Assembly: GCA_039621445.1 (NCBI GenBank)
Contig: CP154956.1
Span: 69,495,649-69,559,648, forward strand
Reading direction: 5' to 3'
Origin: Euglena gracilis
Taxonomy: Eukaryota > Euglenida > Euglenophyceae > Euglenales
Length of the DNA stretch: 64,000 nt
This document shows positions 34,792 to 43,924 of this stretch, one piece after another. The translations under genes and the position numbers were made by a program. The notes under the pieces are model-generated. The model did not search any database, was not told where the DNA came from, and worked only from the letters and a program-made list of their open reading frames with translations. The stretch's first letter is position 1. Each line of letters opens with the position of its first letter.

Positions 34792-35010
34792 TCATTGGGT
34801 CTTCCCAAAAAGCTCTTGCATAATTGTTTGAACTTCTGGTCTTGCTTTTTGCATGTCGAATAATTCCAGGTGTTGATTTAATCCAGATTGTACGGTTGGT
34901 GTGCCATGACCGGGTACTGCATGTCCTCGCACCCCAGGCACTGAGCCCATGAAAGTTGTCGGCCCACCTCTTGGATCAACACTATGCTCAATGGAGATCA
35001 GGCAGTAGAC
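34792..35010 (-). pseudogene. Possible 3' end of the retrotransposon ORF, beyond a foldback insertion
   Basis: An open minus frame (ending PEVQTIMQELFGKTQ and a stop) lies directly past the foldback at 35.0-35.8 kb. It is in the same orientation as the endonuclease fragment, so it may be its tail. No motif proves the link. Confidence 0.3.
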
Positions 35011-35815
35011 TTTGGTCATTTTGACCCCCCCCCTATGGTGAAGTTCACCGTTTGAGAGTTCACCGGGGGGTCCCGGACCCCCCCTCCCCCCCCCTCTGCC
35101 TAACCCATCGGTGAACTTCACCGGTGAAGTTCACCAAGAGCACTTTTTGGCCAAAAATGGCCAAAATGACATTTTTTTGGGCAAGTTTTCGGAAATTTGG
35201 ATTAAATTCCATGAAGCATCAACCTCAAAATGACCATTTTGAGAGGAAAGGAGCAAAATTTCACCCATGGAGGTTAGGCAGGGGTGGGGGGGGGCTGCGG
35301 ACCCCCCCGGTGAAGTTCACCGGTGAACATTCACCGGGGGGGGGGGGAGGGGGGGTACTTTCGGCGGTGAAGTTCACCGGTGAAGTTCACCGGTGAACTT
35401 CACCGTTTTGATGGTTGGGGGTGAAATTTTCATGGGTAAAATTTTGCTCTTTTCCTCTGAAAATGGTCATTTTGAGGTTGATGTTTCATGGAATTTTATC
35501 GAAATTTCCGAAAACTTGCCCAAAATGCCATTTTTGGCCATTTTTGGCCAAAAAAAGTGCTCTCTTGGTGAACTTTACCGGTGAAGTTCACCGATGGGTT
35601 AGGCAGGGGGGGGGAGGGGGCAAAATGACCAAAGTCTACTGCCTGATCTCCCATGAAAATTCCACCCCCAACCATCAAAACAGTGAACTTCACCAGTGAA
35701 CTTTACCCGTGAACTTCGCCCCCGAAAGTCCCCCCCCCCCCCCCCCCCCGGTGAACGTTCACCGGTGAAGTTCACCGGGGGGTCCACAGCCCCCCCCCCC
35801 GTACTGCCTAACCTC
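34997..35815. mobile_element. Foldback of GGTGAAGTTCACCGG units
   Basis: Two overlapping inverted repeats: 35.00-35.29 kb pairs with 35.40-35.65 kb, and 35.27-35.44 kb pairs with 35.65-35.82 kb. Both are built around CGGTGAAGTTCACCG palindromes and poly-G/C. The outermost ends are GGAGATCAGGCAGTA and the complement of GGAGGTTAGGCAGTA. It lies at the 3' end of the retrotransposon ORF. Confidence 0.8.
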
Positions 35816-35837
35816 CAATCCCTGCCAGCATTCTGCT

Positions 35838-36765
35838 TCACAGGTTCTTCTTTCCCAGGGCTCCTTCTGCCCCAGGATAGTTCTGATGCATGTGCACAAG
35901 AACGTTCTCCCTTCGTCTCCAATTCCTCCAAAAAAGAATCAGAGGCACAAATGACCACCCAAGCCTGCTGCAGGCATATTTGTACTTGGTCACTTTTTCT
36001 CTTTCCTGTTTCTCATGCCAGCGTTCCCAACTTTGTTCCGTCACTGGGTGGGACGGTGGTAACACATGTCGCACTGAAACATCCACTGCTGCAGGTCCAT
36101 TTGCATCAAACCTTGTGATGAAAACATCACTAGGCCGTCTCCCATCTCCAATGCCCTCTTCACGTTGTGCGGTGTACCCTGCTGCCTGTGCCAGCTGTAG
36201 GATGAAATGTTGAATTCCTGCATGTCGCCGTGTCAAGTTGTTTTTTGCGCAACATACCAGTGATTCCCCTAATCATCCATCACAACATCGCACCTTGGGC
36301 ATTTGACCTCCAGACCTTCATGAGGGGCCACCACAGACATGCCCAGCGTCCATTGCAGTACCGCCCGGAATTCTCCCGGTGGCATCAAAGTTTTCTTTGC
36401 AGCGCATGGATTTGCCACCACCGCCAATGCATGAGGTTTTTGTTGGATCAAAATGTGCACCTTGTCTGCCCCCGTGGAATGCGTTACCAAATCGGCCCCT
36501 CGCTTCTCGGACAACTTGTCATTCCAGAATTTCTGGGAACTTTCCATCCTTCCCAGATGAGCAACCCGACTGATATCTTGCATTATCAGGGTTGTCAAAT
36601 GTGTTTCCCCCGTGATTTGTTCAATTGTCCGTCCTGCCAATGCGAAGTCGGAAGGTAACAACTCAAATTCTTTTGGGAAAGCGACACTGTGCTCTGCTCT
36701 TTTGCAAAAAATCCAGGATTGCAGCCCATCTGGCCACGGGTCTTGCCTTGACCGCATCCTGTAGC
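35838..36765 (-). pseudogene. Retrotransposon C terminus: CCHC knuckle and restriction-like endonuclease
   Basis: The frame resumes as LQDAVKARPVARW directly after the 36774-37385 insertion. It continues to EVKCPRCDVVMDD, an in-frame TAG and frameshift, then RRHAGIQHFILQLAQAAGYT, GDGRRPSDVF, AVDVSVRHVLPP and KVTKYKYACSRLGWSFVPL. The RPxD...D...KxxKY spacing is that of a PD-(D/E)XK endonuclease. A further frameshift follows WSFVPL. Confidence 0.82.
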
Positions 36766-36773
36766 CCCAGGCC

Positions 36774-37385
36774 CATACTTGCAGTTAGTGCGACCGGAAA
36801 AATTGTTTCCGTGCGCCGCGACCACCGCGGAAAATTTTTTTTTGTAACCGGCTGCGCCGCGGCAAATTTTTTTCTGTGCGCCGCGAATGCCGCGGCACTG
36901 GTTTATGTGTGCGCCGCGACCGCCGCGGAAACTTTTGAAGTTTGTGCCGCGACCGCCGCGGCAATTGTCTTTTTAAATTGTGTCCCACATATACATCCTT
37001 TCGGCCCCATCCCTTGCCTGGCCTCTTTGATATTTTCTCGACCATGGTTGAGAAGGGTATTTGGCAGCAGGGAGTGAACTTTTGCACAAGTGTTCTTGTT
37101 TGTTTTCACAGATCAGTTTTCACCATCTATCAATTTAACTGTTTCCACCAAAAAAAATGTTGGGTGTTGTGTTGCTGCCAATATTTTCTTGAGCTCCGGG
37201 CAGAAATTTTTTTGTGCCGCAGCCACCGCGGAAAATTTTTCCCCTTGCGCCGCGACCACCGCGGCAATAAATTTTGCTTGTGCCGCGACAGCCGCGGCAA
37301 AAATCTTTTTGTGCGCCGCGACCACCGCGGAAAATTTTTTTTTGCGCCGCGGCATGAGCGCCGCGGCGCACTAACTACAAGTATG
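36774..37385. mobile_element. Non-autonomous hAT-like element with 8-bp duplication (CCCAGGCC)
   Basis: 612 bp. The ends are inverted: CATACTTGCAGTTAGTGCG at the left and its complement, with one mismatch, at the right. Flanks are identical 8-mers CCCAGGCC at 36766-36773 and 37386-37393. The interior is a two-armed array of GCGCCGCGACCACCGCGG-type palindromes separated by A/T runs. Removing the element and one duplication copy rejoins the retrotransposon frame as RLGGLGLQDAVKARPVAR. An 8-bp duplication is typical of hAT transposition. Confidence 0.9.
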
Positions 37386-37389
37386 CCCA

Positions 37390-38343
37390 GGCCTCCCAAA
37401 CGAATTGGAATGGTCGATTGCTCCCACTGTGCCTCTGAGAGCTGTCTTCCCGCAATGTTGCTCAAGCTGTCACGGACCAGTGCAGAGAAGAGTTTCACCA
37501 TGTCACCAGAAGAATTCAGAGGTGTTCCCCTGAGGAGGTCATTCACTTTGCAACTTGTAATGCACTGTCGGAGTTGCCGAAAACAAATGTGGCCAGAAGG
37601 AATGAATTGCAGGAGGTATAGTTTTTCACAGGCTCTCAACCTGTCCTGCCAAATGGACCGCGCAAAGGTATCATCACCTGGGAAAGTCACTGGTATTCCC
37701 AAGGCCTTGATTCCCGATCCTTCCACAAAGGGTATTGCCGGGATGCGCTGCAACACAGTGCTTCCCTGTGGTAATCTGCAAAAAGTGTCATTGATGGCTG
37801 GGCCCCACAATCGGCATTTCTCCATGTTGAGACTTACCCCAATTTCGGGTCCCTCTGCAAGTAGCATTCACACCACACGTCCAATTGTTCCATTGATCCG
37901 ATTAGATGACAGTCATCCAGGTACCAACACTGCCAAGGCACCATTTCTCCAATCCAATGGTTGCACTGCAATGCAGAACAACGCTGGATTACAAGGATCA
38001 CCTTGCTGTACACCGGCGACTTCAAACTTGTGTTTCCACAGTACAGGGGTGAGTGTGAACCGTAGCAGGACTCGATCCAAGCAGTCATGCGCGGCACTTG
38101 TTGCCTCACTTGTTGCAACATGGGTTCACACTTGAGCTGATTGAATGTGTTTGCAAAGTCCAACTGCAATACAGCCCACTCTGTTTTCCCGGCCTTGTGT
38201 AACCCTTGGACAATTTGTTGCAATGCAATGCCTGTGAGAGCACATGCGTCTGAGTGGCCTACACCAATTTGCCCCGGCAGACCATCAATCGGTGTGTTTC
38301 TCACGATGTTTTCTTTCACCAGGACTTTGGCAATCAACCTCCT
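37390..38343 (-). pseudogene. Reverse transcriptase catalytic domain (RRLIAKVL to RLGGLG)
   Basis: Starts RRLIAKVLVKENIV, then VGHSDACALTGIALQQIVQG and LQLDFANTFNQL (motif A), GVQQGDP in the neighbouring frame (motif B), WYLDDCHLIGS (motif C, catalytic YLDD), and ends PIRLGGLG. At least two frameshifts, around 37.86 and 38.0 kb, inactivate it. The domain is interrupted at both ends by insertions. Confidence 0.88.
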
Positions 38344-38948
38344 CTATATCAAGAAAGACCCCCCCTCCACCGGCTTTGTCCTGAGTCCGGGGGAGGGGGG
38401 GGTCTTGCTTTAAGTCGGTGACCCCCCCCCGCCGGACTCAGGACAAAACCGGTGACCCCCTAATGAGGAAAATTATGTTTTTGTTGTGTGTGCCCTGTCT
38501 CCCACAGCCAAGATGATGCCGGCATGGGCCGTTGTCGTTGCTGAGGCTGGCTTGGGACCCACGCCAACCCCAACTGCTTTTTGGCGAAATTCAAGGACTT
38601 CACGGAATCCACTCCAAAGAAGGAATCTGCGGACACAGTCCTTTTTGGGGACATTTTCTCACAATCTGTGCCTTAGCCTGATGGTAGCGCCAAAAATCAA
38701 AAAGGAAGTTGTGTAGCGCTTGTCAATTTCCAGAAAATTTGTGAGCTGAGAGGCTACAAAACCGATGACTTGGACGAGTACATGTGCGCTTTTGCAAAGC
38801 ATGTCCTCAGGGTGCATGCCATGTTCGACACGGAAGCTGAAAAGATTGCCCACAAGGCCCAAAGACAGCTTCTATGTCAGCAGGCTGGGGTACCATGTGT
38901 GTGGGCTCCGCAGACGTTGACAACTTATGTCAACACATTGGCTGTGAT

Positions 38949-40551
38949 CAGGGGCAGGGTGATATTCCGGTCCTGAATAAACCGGAATAAACCGGAATAA
39001 CCGGAATAAAAGTGCCAGCCAATGGTTCGAAAATTCTGCAAGACACAAAGGCAACGAAGGTGAAGTTTGACACATTTTCAGGTTTCAAAATCACAAGAGC
39101 AACAAAAGAGCGCAAGCGTAGCACAATCGGCATTTGATATCAGGAGCACACTTTGACTTTGCCTTTCTCCCCCTGGTTGAATGCATTTTTTGTTTGGATT
39201 TTATCTCCACTTGTGGGGCTGCACTTAGTGAATGTTTGTCTCTGAGTTCTTTCCAAAGGGACATGAACTAGGACAATATCAACGCTGATTTTTGGGGGTA
39301 GGGATCCCATTGGACAGAGCGAATCATCCTTCAATCAGGGGGTAATAACACTCTTAGGCGGCCTACTCGCACTTAAGGTTTTGATTTTTGCATTGCGCTT
39401 AGCGCAACGGTGCATTTTATTTGAAACCCGGCGGTGAAACCCACCCTTTTGGCCCCCTTCCGGGGGACCCTCCACGGTGGCACCATGTGCACCATTTGCG
39501 GTTGTTGGGACCCAGGAAACAGGCCCCTTTGGTGTTTTTAAGCATGTGCTCCATTTTAAACAAGGTTCAAAACCCCGGGTTTGAACGCCAAAACACGTGA
39601 ATTTTCCCAAAAAAGGGCCAACACCCCCGTTGTGTCTCCCTCTTTTTTGAATCCTGGATTGTGTCCCCAAGATGGTGCTAAACAGGCTAGGTGACTTTCG
39701 CCCCGTTTTTCCCCCCCCTTTTTTTAGGCTGTCCATGAATGTTTACCTGCTGAGGTGTCCGCTTCAGCGCAACAGCCACGCTGATTTGTATTTCTATTGC
39801 GCCGTGGCGCAATTTACCTCTGAAATTTTCATTGTATATGAGCGTGCCCAATTTTTAGAATGCACAATGAAAACACATGTTGACGCATATGTTGTTATTA
39901 TTGTGCAAGTGCGCAATAATCCCCCACATTTAGAATTACAAAAAAATTAAAAACATTGTGGCAAAGCGTAATGTGCAATGTTTTAATTTTGTAATGAAAA
40001 AAAATTGTTGCGCCATGGCGCAACTACGTAATGGAGTTCCCTCGTTTCATTACCCGGCGCTTTGGGGTCATGCACACTGGCCCGGGAACCCTGTGTCTCG
40101 GTGTTCAAAAACAGAACTTTTTTGCAAGCGCGTTATGCACTTTCAAAGCTAAGTGCGAGTTAGGTCGCGTAAGACGTTCGGCATGACATTTTTTGGGAAG
40201 AAAAAGACAGCGGTGCCAGGGACCCGCCTCAAGAGAAAACCCGAGCGCCAATTTTCATCGGCTTGTTTTCCCCGAAAAGGCTGGGGTTTGCTCTGGTGTG
40301 CAGACCCGCATCATCACGTGCGAAGTGACCACTTGGCGGGGCGGGGCAACCAAGGAATGCATCCCTATTCCTGAAGCCCGGGTGAGCGCCTCGGCCCAAT
40401 TGTATTTCAAAAAAAATCCCAAGTCCATTCAGACAGAAATTGACCGGAATAAACCGGAATAAATTCCGGAATAAACCGGAATAACCCGGAATAAACCGGA
40501 ATAAAACCCCGGAATAAAATTTTCGGCCGACCGGAATATCTCCCTGCCCCT
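38949..40551. mobile_element. hAT-like insertion inside the recombinase gene, 8-bp duplication GCTGTGAT
   Basis: About 1.6 kb. The ends are inverted: CAGGGGCAGGGTGATATTCC at the left and its complement, with one mismatch, at the right. The 8-mer GCTGTGAT is repeated at 38941-38948 and 40552-40559. Next to both ends are arrays of CCGGAATAAA (38966-39010 and 40440-40520). Taking the element out joins TTYVNTLAV to MHKLTKPEHV in frame. A second element (39353-40173) is nested within it. Confidence 0.85.
39353..40173. mobile_element. Inverted-repeat element of the CTTAGGCGG family, short copy
   Basis: 821 bp. Left end CTTAGGCGGCCTACTCGCAC; right end is its complement with a few differences. The interior has several GCGC-centred palindromes, for example GCGCTTAGCGC, GCGCCGTGGCGC and GCGCCATGGCGC. 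No coding sequence is recognised. A flanking duplication is not clear. Confidence 0.7.
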
Positions 40552-41515
40552 GCTGTGATGCACAAATTGACGAAGCCTGAACACGTAACCGTCCCAAAAG
40601 CAAAAACCCCAGTTTCCAACTTTTGTCCGATTTGTGGACTCATGTTCATCACGGCTGAAAATGTTCAGAGCACGTCAGCCAGAGGTGCGGGTGCTGGATG
40701 ATTCAGATGTGCTCAAGCTGCATGCACAGACCAAGTGGGATTCCTGTTTGAGACACAACGCTACAACATCCTTGTGCTGTCATACAATTTGGCGCAAAGG
40801 GCGGAAAGCATGGAGCTTCTTCGTGTTGGAAATTTTGACCCGGACACCGTTGATGGCCAGCCAATTTTGAAAGTTAAATTTGGAAAGATGAAAAATTTGC
40901 AAGGCGGCTCTTCCAAAGAAGCTCGCGAGCAAATTCTTTTTGCCCATGAAAATGAAAAGTTATGCCCCTGGCTGGCACCATCGCCAACTTGCCGTTGTGA
41001 AGTCCGATGACCGCAACGGGCCATTTTTCCTTGGTGGTGGAAACACGTCTGCAGCACGCGACAGCAAAAAACGCAAGGAGCAAACAAGACCAGCAACAAT
41101 GTCCACCTTGAAAGGAGCGGTTCTGTGGGCGCGTGGGGTCCTGGGTCGCCCAGTGACATTTCGGGACTGTGCCAGGCAGCCTGTTTTCACCCGCTTGGTT
41201 AACTCCATGGGTGCGCACAATGCTGCTCGTGTTGTGGGTGTGGTACCACATACAATGTCGCTACCACAGAGCCCTGCCAAGTGATGTGCAGCTACAAGCA
41301 GTTGCCGTTTTGGCCAAGGTGCCTCCCCCCACAATCGTTTCGCTTCACAACTTCATTCACAGTCTACCCTCAAGGTGGAAAAGAAGGAGGATCCTGACGT
41401 GAAAAATGGAACACCGAAGAAAGAGGAGAGTGTGAAGATGGAGGTTTCGAAGTCGGAGGAGCCTGAGATTGTATCTGTGAAACCAGAGGTCTTTGATGTG
41501 GATGCACCTCGCCAG

Positions 41516-41562
41516 GTAAGGAACACTTTTTCCTTCATAATTACCAAACTTTTTCGCTGCAG
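41516..41562 (+). other. 47-nt spliceosomal intron (recombinase-PHD gene)
   Basis: GTAAGG at the start and CTGCAG at the end. It joins APRQ to PRAKRPR in phase 0 and removes an in-frame break. It is much shorter than the introns of the two cellular genes. Confidence 0.85.
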
Positions 41563-41637
41563 CCTCGTGCAAAACGTCCTCGCACTGTTCTCTATCGTGG
41601 TGAACCCATCGTCGTCGATGAGAACTCCAGTGACGAG

Positions 41638-41684
41638 GTTATGTGTTCAAATTTTATGTCATTGCTAACCACCAACTTTCTCAG
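41638..41684 (+). other. Second 47-nt intron (recombinase-PHD gene)
   Basis: GTTATG at the start and TTCTCAG at the end, phase 0 between ENSSDE and EPVICSQ. It has exactly the same length as the intron 75 bp upstream. Confidence 0.82.
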
Positions 41685-41869
41685 GAGCCGGTGATTTGCT
41701 CGCAGTACAGTTTGGAGCGCCACTTGGAGGCCAAGAAGGCCGAGTACCGGGAGGCGGTCTTCGCTGCGCCGCCACCGGAGGCTGCCACCTCGGTCATCAT
41801 GGATAACCTTCCTAACCCCTTCCCGATCTTGAAGACAGAAACCACCAAGGAGCGCATGCAAGGAAAGCC

Positions 41870-42071
41870 TTGTGCTCGGTGTTTTCTGCCTTTGGGCAAG
41901 CGAGGCTTGCTTTGCCCAATGTATTGCAATTTGTGCCACGAATTTTGGCACCTTGACTGTGCTGGCCGCACCATGCCCCCTCCCCGCAACAGTTGGTGTT
42001 GTCCTCGGTGTGATGGCAGGGAGATGCCCCCCATGCCCGCTCGTGTTCTGAACGCGAAGCGCAAACACTGA
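41870..42071 (+). CDS. PHD finger at the C terminus of the recombinase gene
   Basis: KPCARCFLPLGKRGLLCPMY, then CNLCHEFWHLDCAGR, then NSWCCPRC. Cys and His spacing follows the PHD pattern C-x2-C ... C-x2-C ... H-x2-C ... W-x-C-x2-C. The exon is intact. In other proteins PHD fingers read histone H3 tails, so a role in choosing chromatin targets is possible (inference). Confidence 0.82.
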
Positions 42072-42424
42072 GGATTACACCAACTGTCTGCCTCCGTTTT
42101 TTTTTTGTCCTGGAACAATCCATTGGCATGACGTTTGCCTGCACCAGGTTTTTTCGGTGGCAGCTCCCATCCTCCCTGTGCTTTGACGGCTTCTTGCTAT
42201 CTTGACAACCATCCAACTGTTGTTTCGGTGTCCAATTCAGTGTTCAATGTGGTTGCAACCATATTCATTTCGGCTGGTTGAAAATTTGGGGGGGGGTCCA
42301 CCGGACTCAAGACAAAGCTGGTGGACCCCCTCCACCGGCTTTGTCACCCCTGAGTCCATCGTAGGGGGTCACCGGCTTTGTCCTGAGTCCGGCGGCGGGA
42401 GGGGGGGTCACCGACTTAAAACTT

Positions 42425-42530
42425 CTCCCGCAGCAATGGCCCTGGTTCCTTCGTTTTGCACATCATTGACATCATGTAACACCACGTCAGCGGTGTCGGA
42501 ACATATTTTTCCCAGGGGGGGGCGAGGAAC
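42425..42530 (-). pseudogene. Retrotransposon RT fragment: NEGTRAIAAGEVL
   Basis: About 35 codons that match the RT 'xxGxRPIAxGExLRRLxxK' motif up to GEVL. The next codons would be RRLIAKVL, which instead appear at 38.34 kb. The break coincides with the terminal inverted repeat of the recombinase-PHD element. Confidence 0.75.
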
Positions 42531-42879
42531 CGACAAAATTTGGAGCACATCCTTTTTTTTCCTGGCGCGAAGCGCCGAGGAAATTTTTTTCATGGCACAA
42601 CCAAAATGTATTTTTTTTGTCCCTCTGGCCCTAAAGGGGCCGAGACGCTAACGCCTTTTTTGAAGTCCAATGCCCCAAAAACTTGAGCTGGAAAGCGAAA
42701 TCATGGGTAGAACCCCTTTGGAAACCTCCCAACTTAACCCAACTGTCGATTTCATAACCTGGGGGGGGTGAAGAAGCCATTTTTTTCACTTTGCGCAAAA
42801 TCTTTTTTTTGTTGACCCGCAGAGTTTCCCCCAAACTCGGCTGGTCAAGAAAATGGAGGGAGGGGGACATGGGGAAGCA

Positions 42880-43215
42880 GTTTGTATTCAAACCATACCA
42901 TTGCTTAGCGACCCCCCCGGGGGGGGGGTTACTTTCCGCTCCGAAAAAACCAGTCAGTGACTTTTTTCGGCCAAGCCAGTCAGTCACTTTACCCCCCCCC
43001 CCCAGGGGGTGGCCACAAACCGACTTTTTTCCCCTCCCATGATGCTAATTGCTTTTTGGGACCCCACAAACCACTTTCACCTTTGAATCAGACCGTTGCT
43101 TAACACCTGTCCCCCCCCCCCTGGGGGGTGAGTGACTGACTTGTTTTTTTGGCCGTGACCCCCCCCCCCCGGGGGGGTGGGGTAGGCCAGAAATCACCTA
43201 AAAGTGGCTGAGTGG
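42880..43215. repeat. CCAGTCAGTCAC repeat family, copy
   Basis: CAGTCAGTCAC and its complement flank G/C tracts, with TTGCTTA motifs at about 42.90 and 43.09 kb. Related copies are at 13.85-14.16, 45.12-45.29, 47.04-47.16 and 61.32-61.40 kb. Confidence 0.75.
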
Positions 43216-43261
43216 CCAACCGGCGCCGAAGGCGCCAGATAAAATTTTAGCCAAAATGGCC

Positions 43262-43780
43262 TTAAAACCTATTTCCTGGGCCCGACGCCTTTCTTGAATT
43301 TCTACAGACACTAGCGGATTTCAGGCTGAATCCGTTAGTGTAAAACGATTTCCAAGACAGGCGACCGTTAGTGTAAAACGATTTCCAAGACAGGGATCCG
43401 TTAGTGTAAAACGATTTCCAAGAGCACATTTTTGGAGAGTGAAATTGCAAAATCCATTGCCGTCTCGGCCGCCTTTGGCGGCCGAAATAAAGTCCTTGAA
43501 AAAAACCCCATGGCACTTCTTAATGTTCGACAGGAAAACCAGTCACTTTTTGGACTTTCTATCTAAGACAGGCGACCGTTAGTGTAAAACGATTTCCAAG
43601 ACAGGGATCCGTTAGTGTAAAACGATTTCCAAGACAGGGATGTGTTAGTGTAAAACGATTTCCAAGACGGCGTACGTTTTCTTGAAAAAAATGACAAAAC
43701 TGGCTAAAACCAAGCCAGGTGCATCGGTCGAATGAATTTTCAAGACAGGCGTGCGGGCCCAGACGAAATAGGTTTTAGTA
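43262..43780. mobile_element. Inverted-repeat element with TTAAAACC ends and a 33-bp palindrome-rich array
   Basis: Left TTAAAACCTATTTCCTGGGC and right complement with small gaps. Inside are six copies of CCGTTAGTGTAAAACGATTT-CCAAGACAGG (43.33-43.43 and 43.57-43.67 kb). It sits in the 42.5-43.9 kb gap of the retrotransposon. No coding sequence is seen. Confidence 0.7.
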
Positions 43781-43924
43781 AATCAACAGACACTAACAGC
43801 AGGGGTCCCGGGCCGCTCGGCATTGCAAAGAAAAATATCACATTCATGCTGAAATTTTTTTTCTTTCCAAAATCCCGGGGGGGGGGGCGGCCGCCCCCTC
43901 GACCCCCCCCTTGTGACACCTATG

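Larger units (their letters stand above)
38510..42071 (+). pseudogene. Crypton-like tyrosine recombinase fused to a C-terminal PHD finger, frameshifted
   Basis: Plus-strand fragments read in order: FLAKFKDFTEST (38.6 kb), KICELRGYKTDDLDEYMCAF to NTLAV (38.74-38.95), MHKLTKPEHVTVPKAKTP (from 40.56), ARQPEVRVLDDSDVLKLHAQ, NLAQRAESMELLRVGNFDPD, CARQPVFTRLVNSMGAHNAA and VVPHTMS, then in a shifted frame YHRALPSDVQLQAVAVLAK. This matches the tyrosine-recombinase catalytic fold: R (QRAESMELL), K (GKMKN), R (CARQ), H (VPHTMS) and Tyr. The usual HxxR histidine is not obvious. The acidic/Lys tail runs through two 47-nt introns into a PHD finger ending WCCPRC and a stop at 42071. At least three frameshifts inactivate it. 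Confidence 0.8.
38409..42421 (+). mobile_element. Element with terminal inverted repeats encoding a tyrosine recombinase and PHD finger
   Basis: The left end 38409-38462 and right end 42362-42421 are inverted copies of about 55 bp: TTTAAGTCGGTGACC, a C run, GCCGGACTCAGGAC and CCGGTGACCCCCTA. Between them lies the plus-strand recombinase-PHD gene. A further copy of the same palindrome flanks the left end at 38355-38400, and another lies inside the right end at 42285-42345. The element interrupts the retrotransposon between GEVL (42.43 kb) and RRLIAKVL (38.34 kb). Confidence 0.82.

Noticed and set aside
36942-38135. 397-codon plus-strand open frame
   Set aside because: It is the antisense shadow of the reverse transcriptase; the minus strand carries the conserved motifs.
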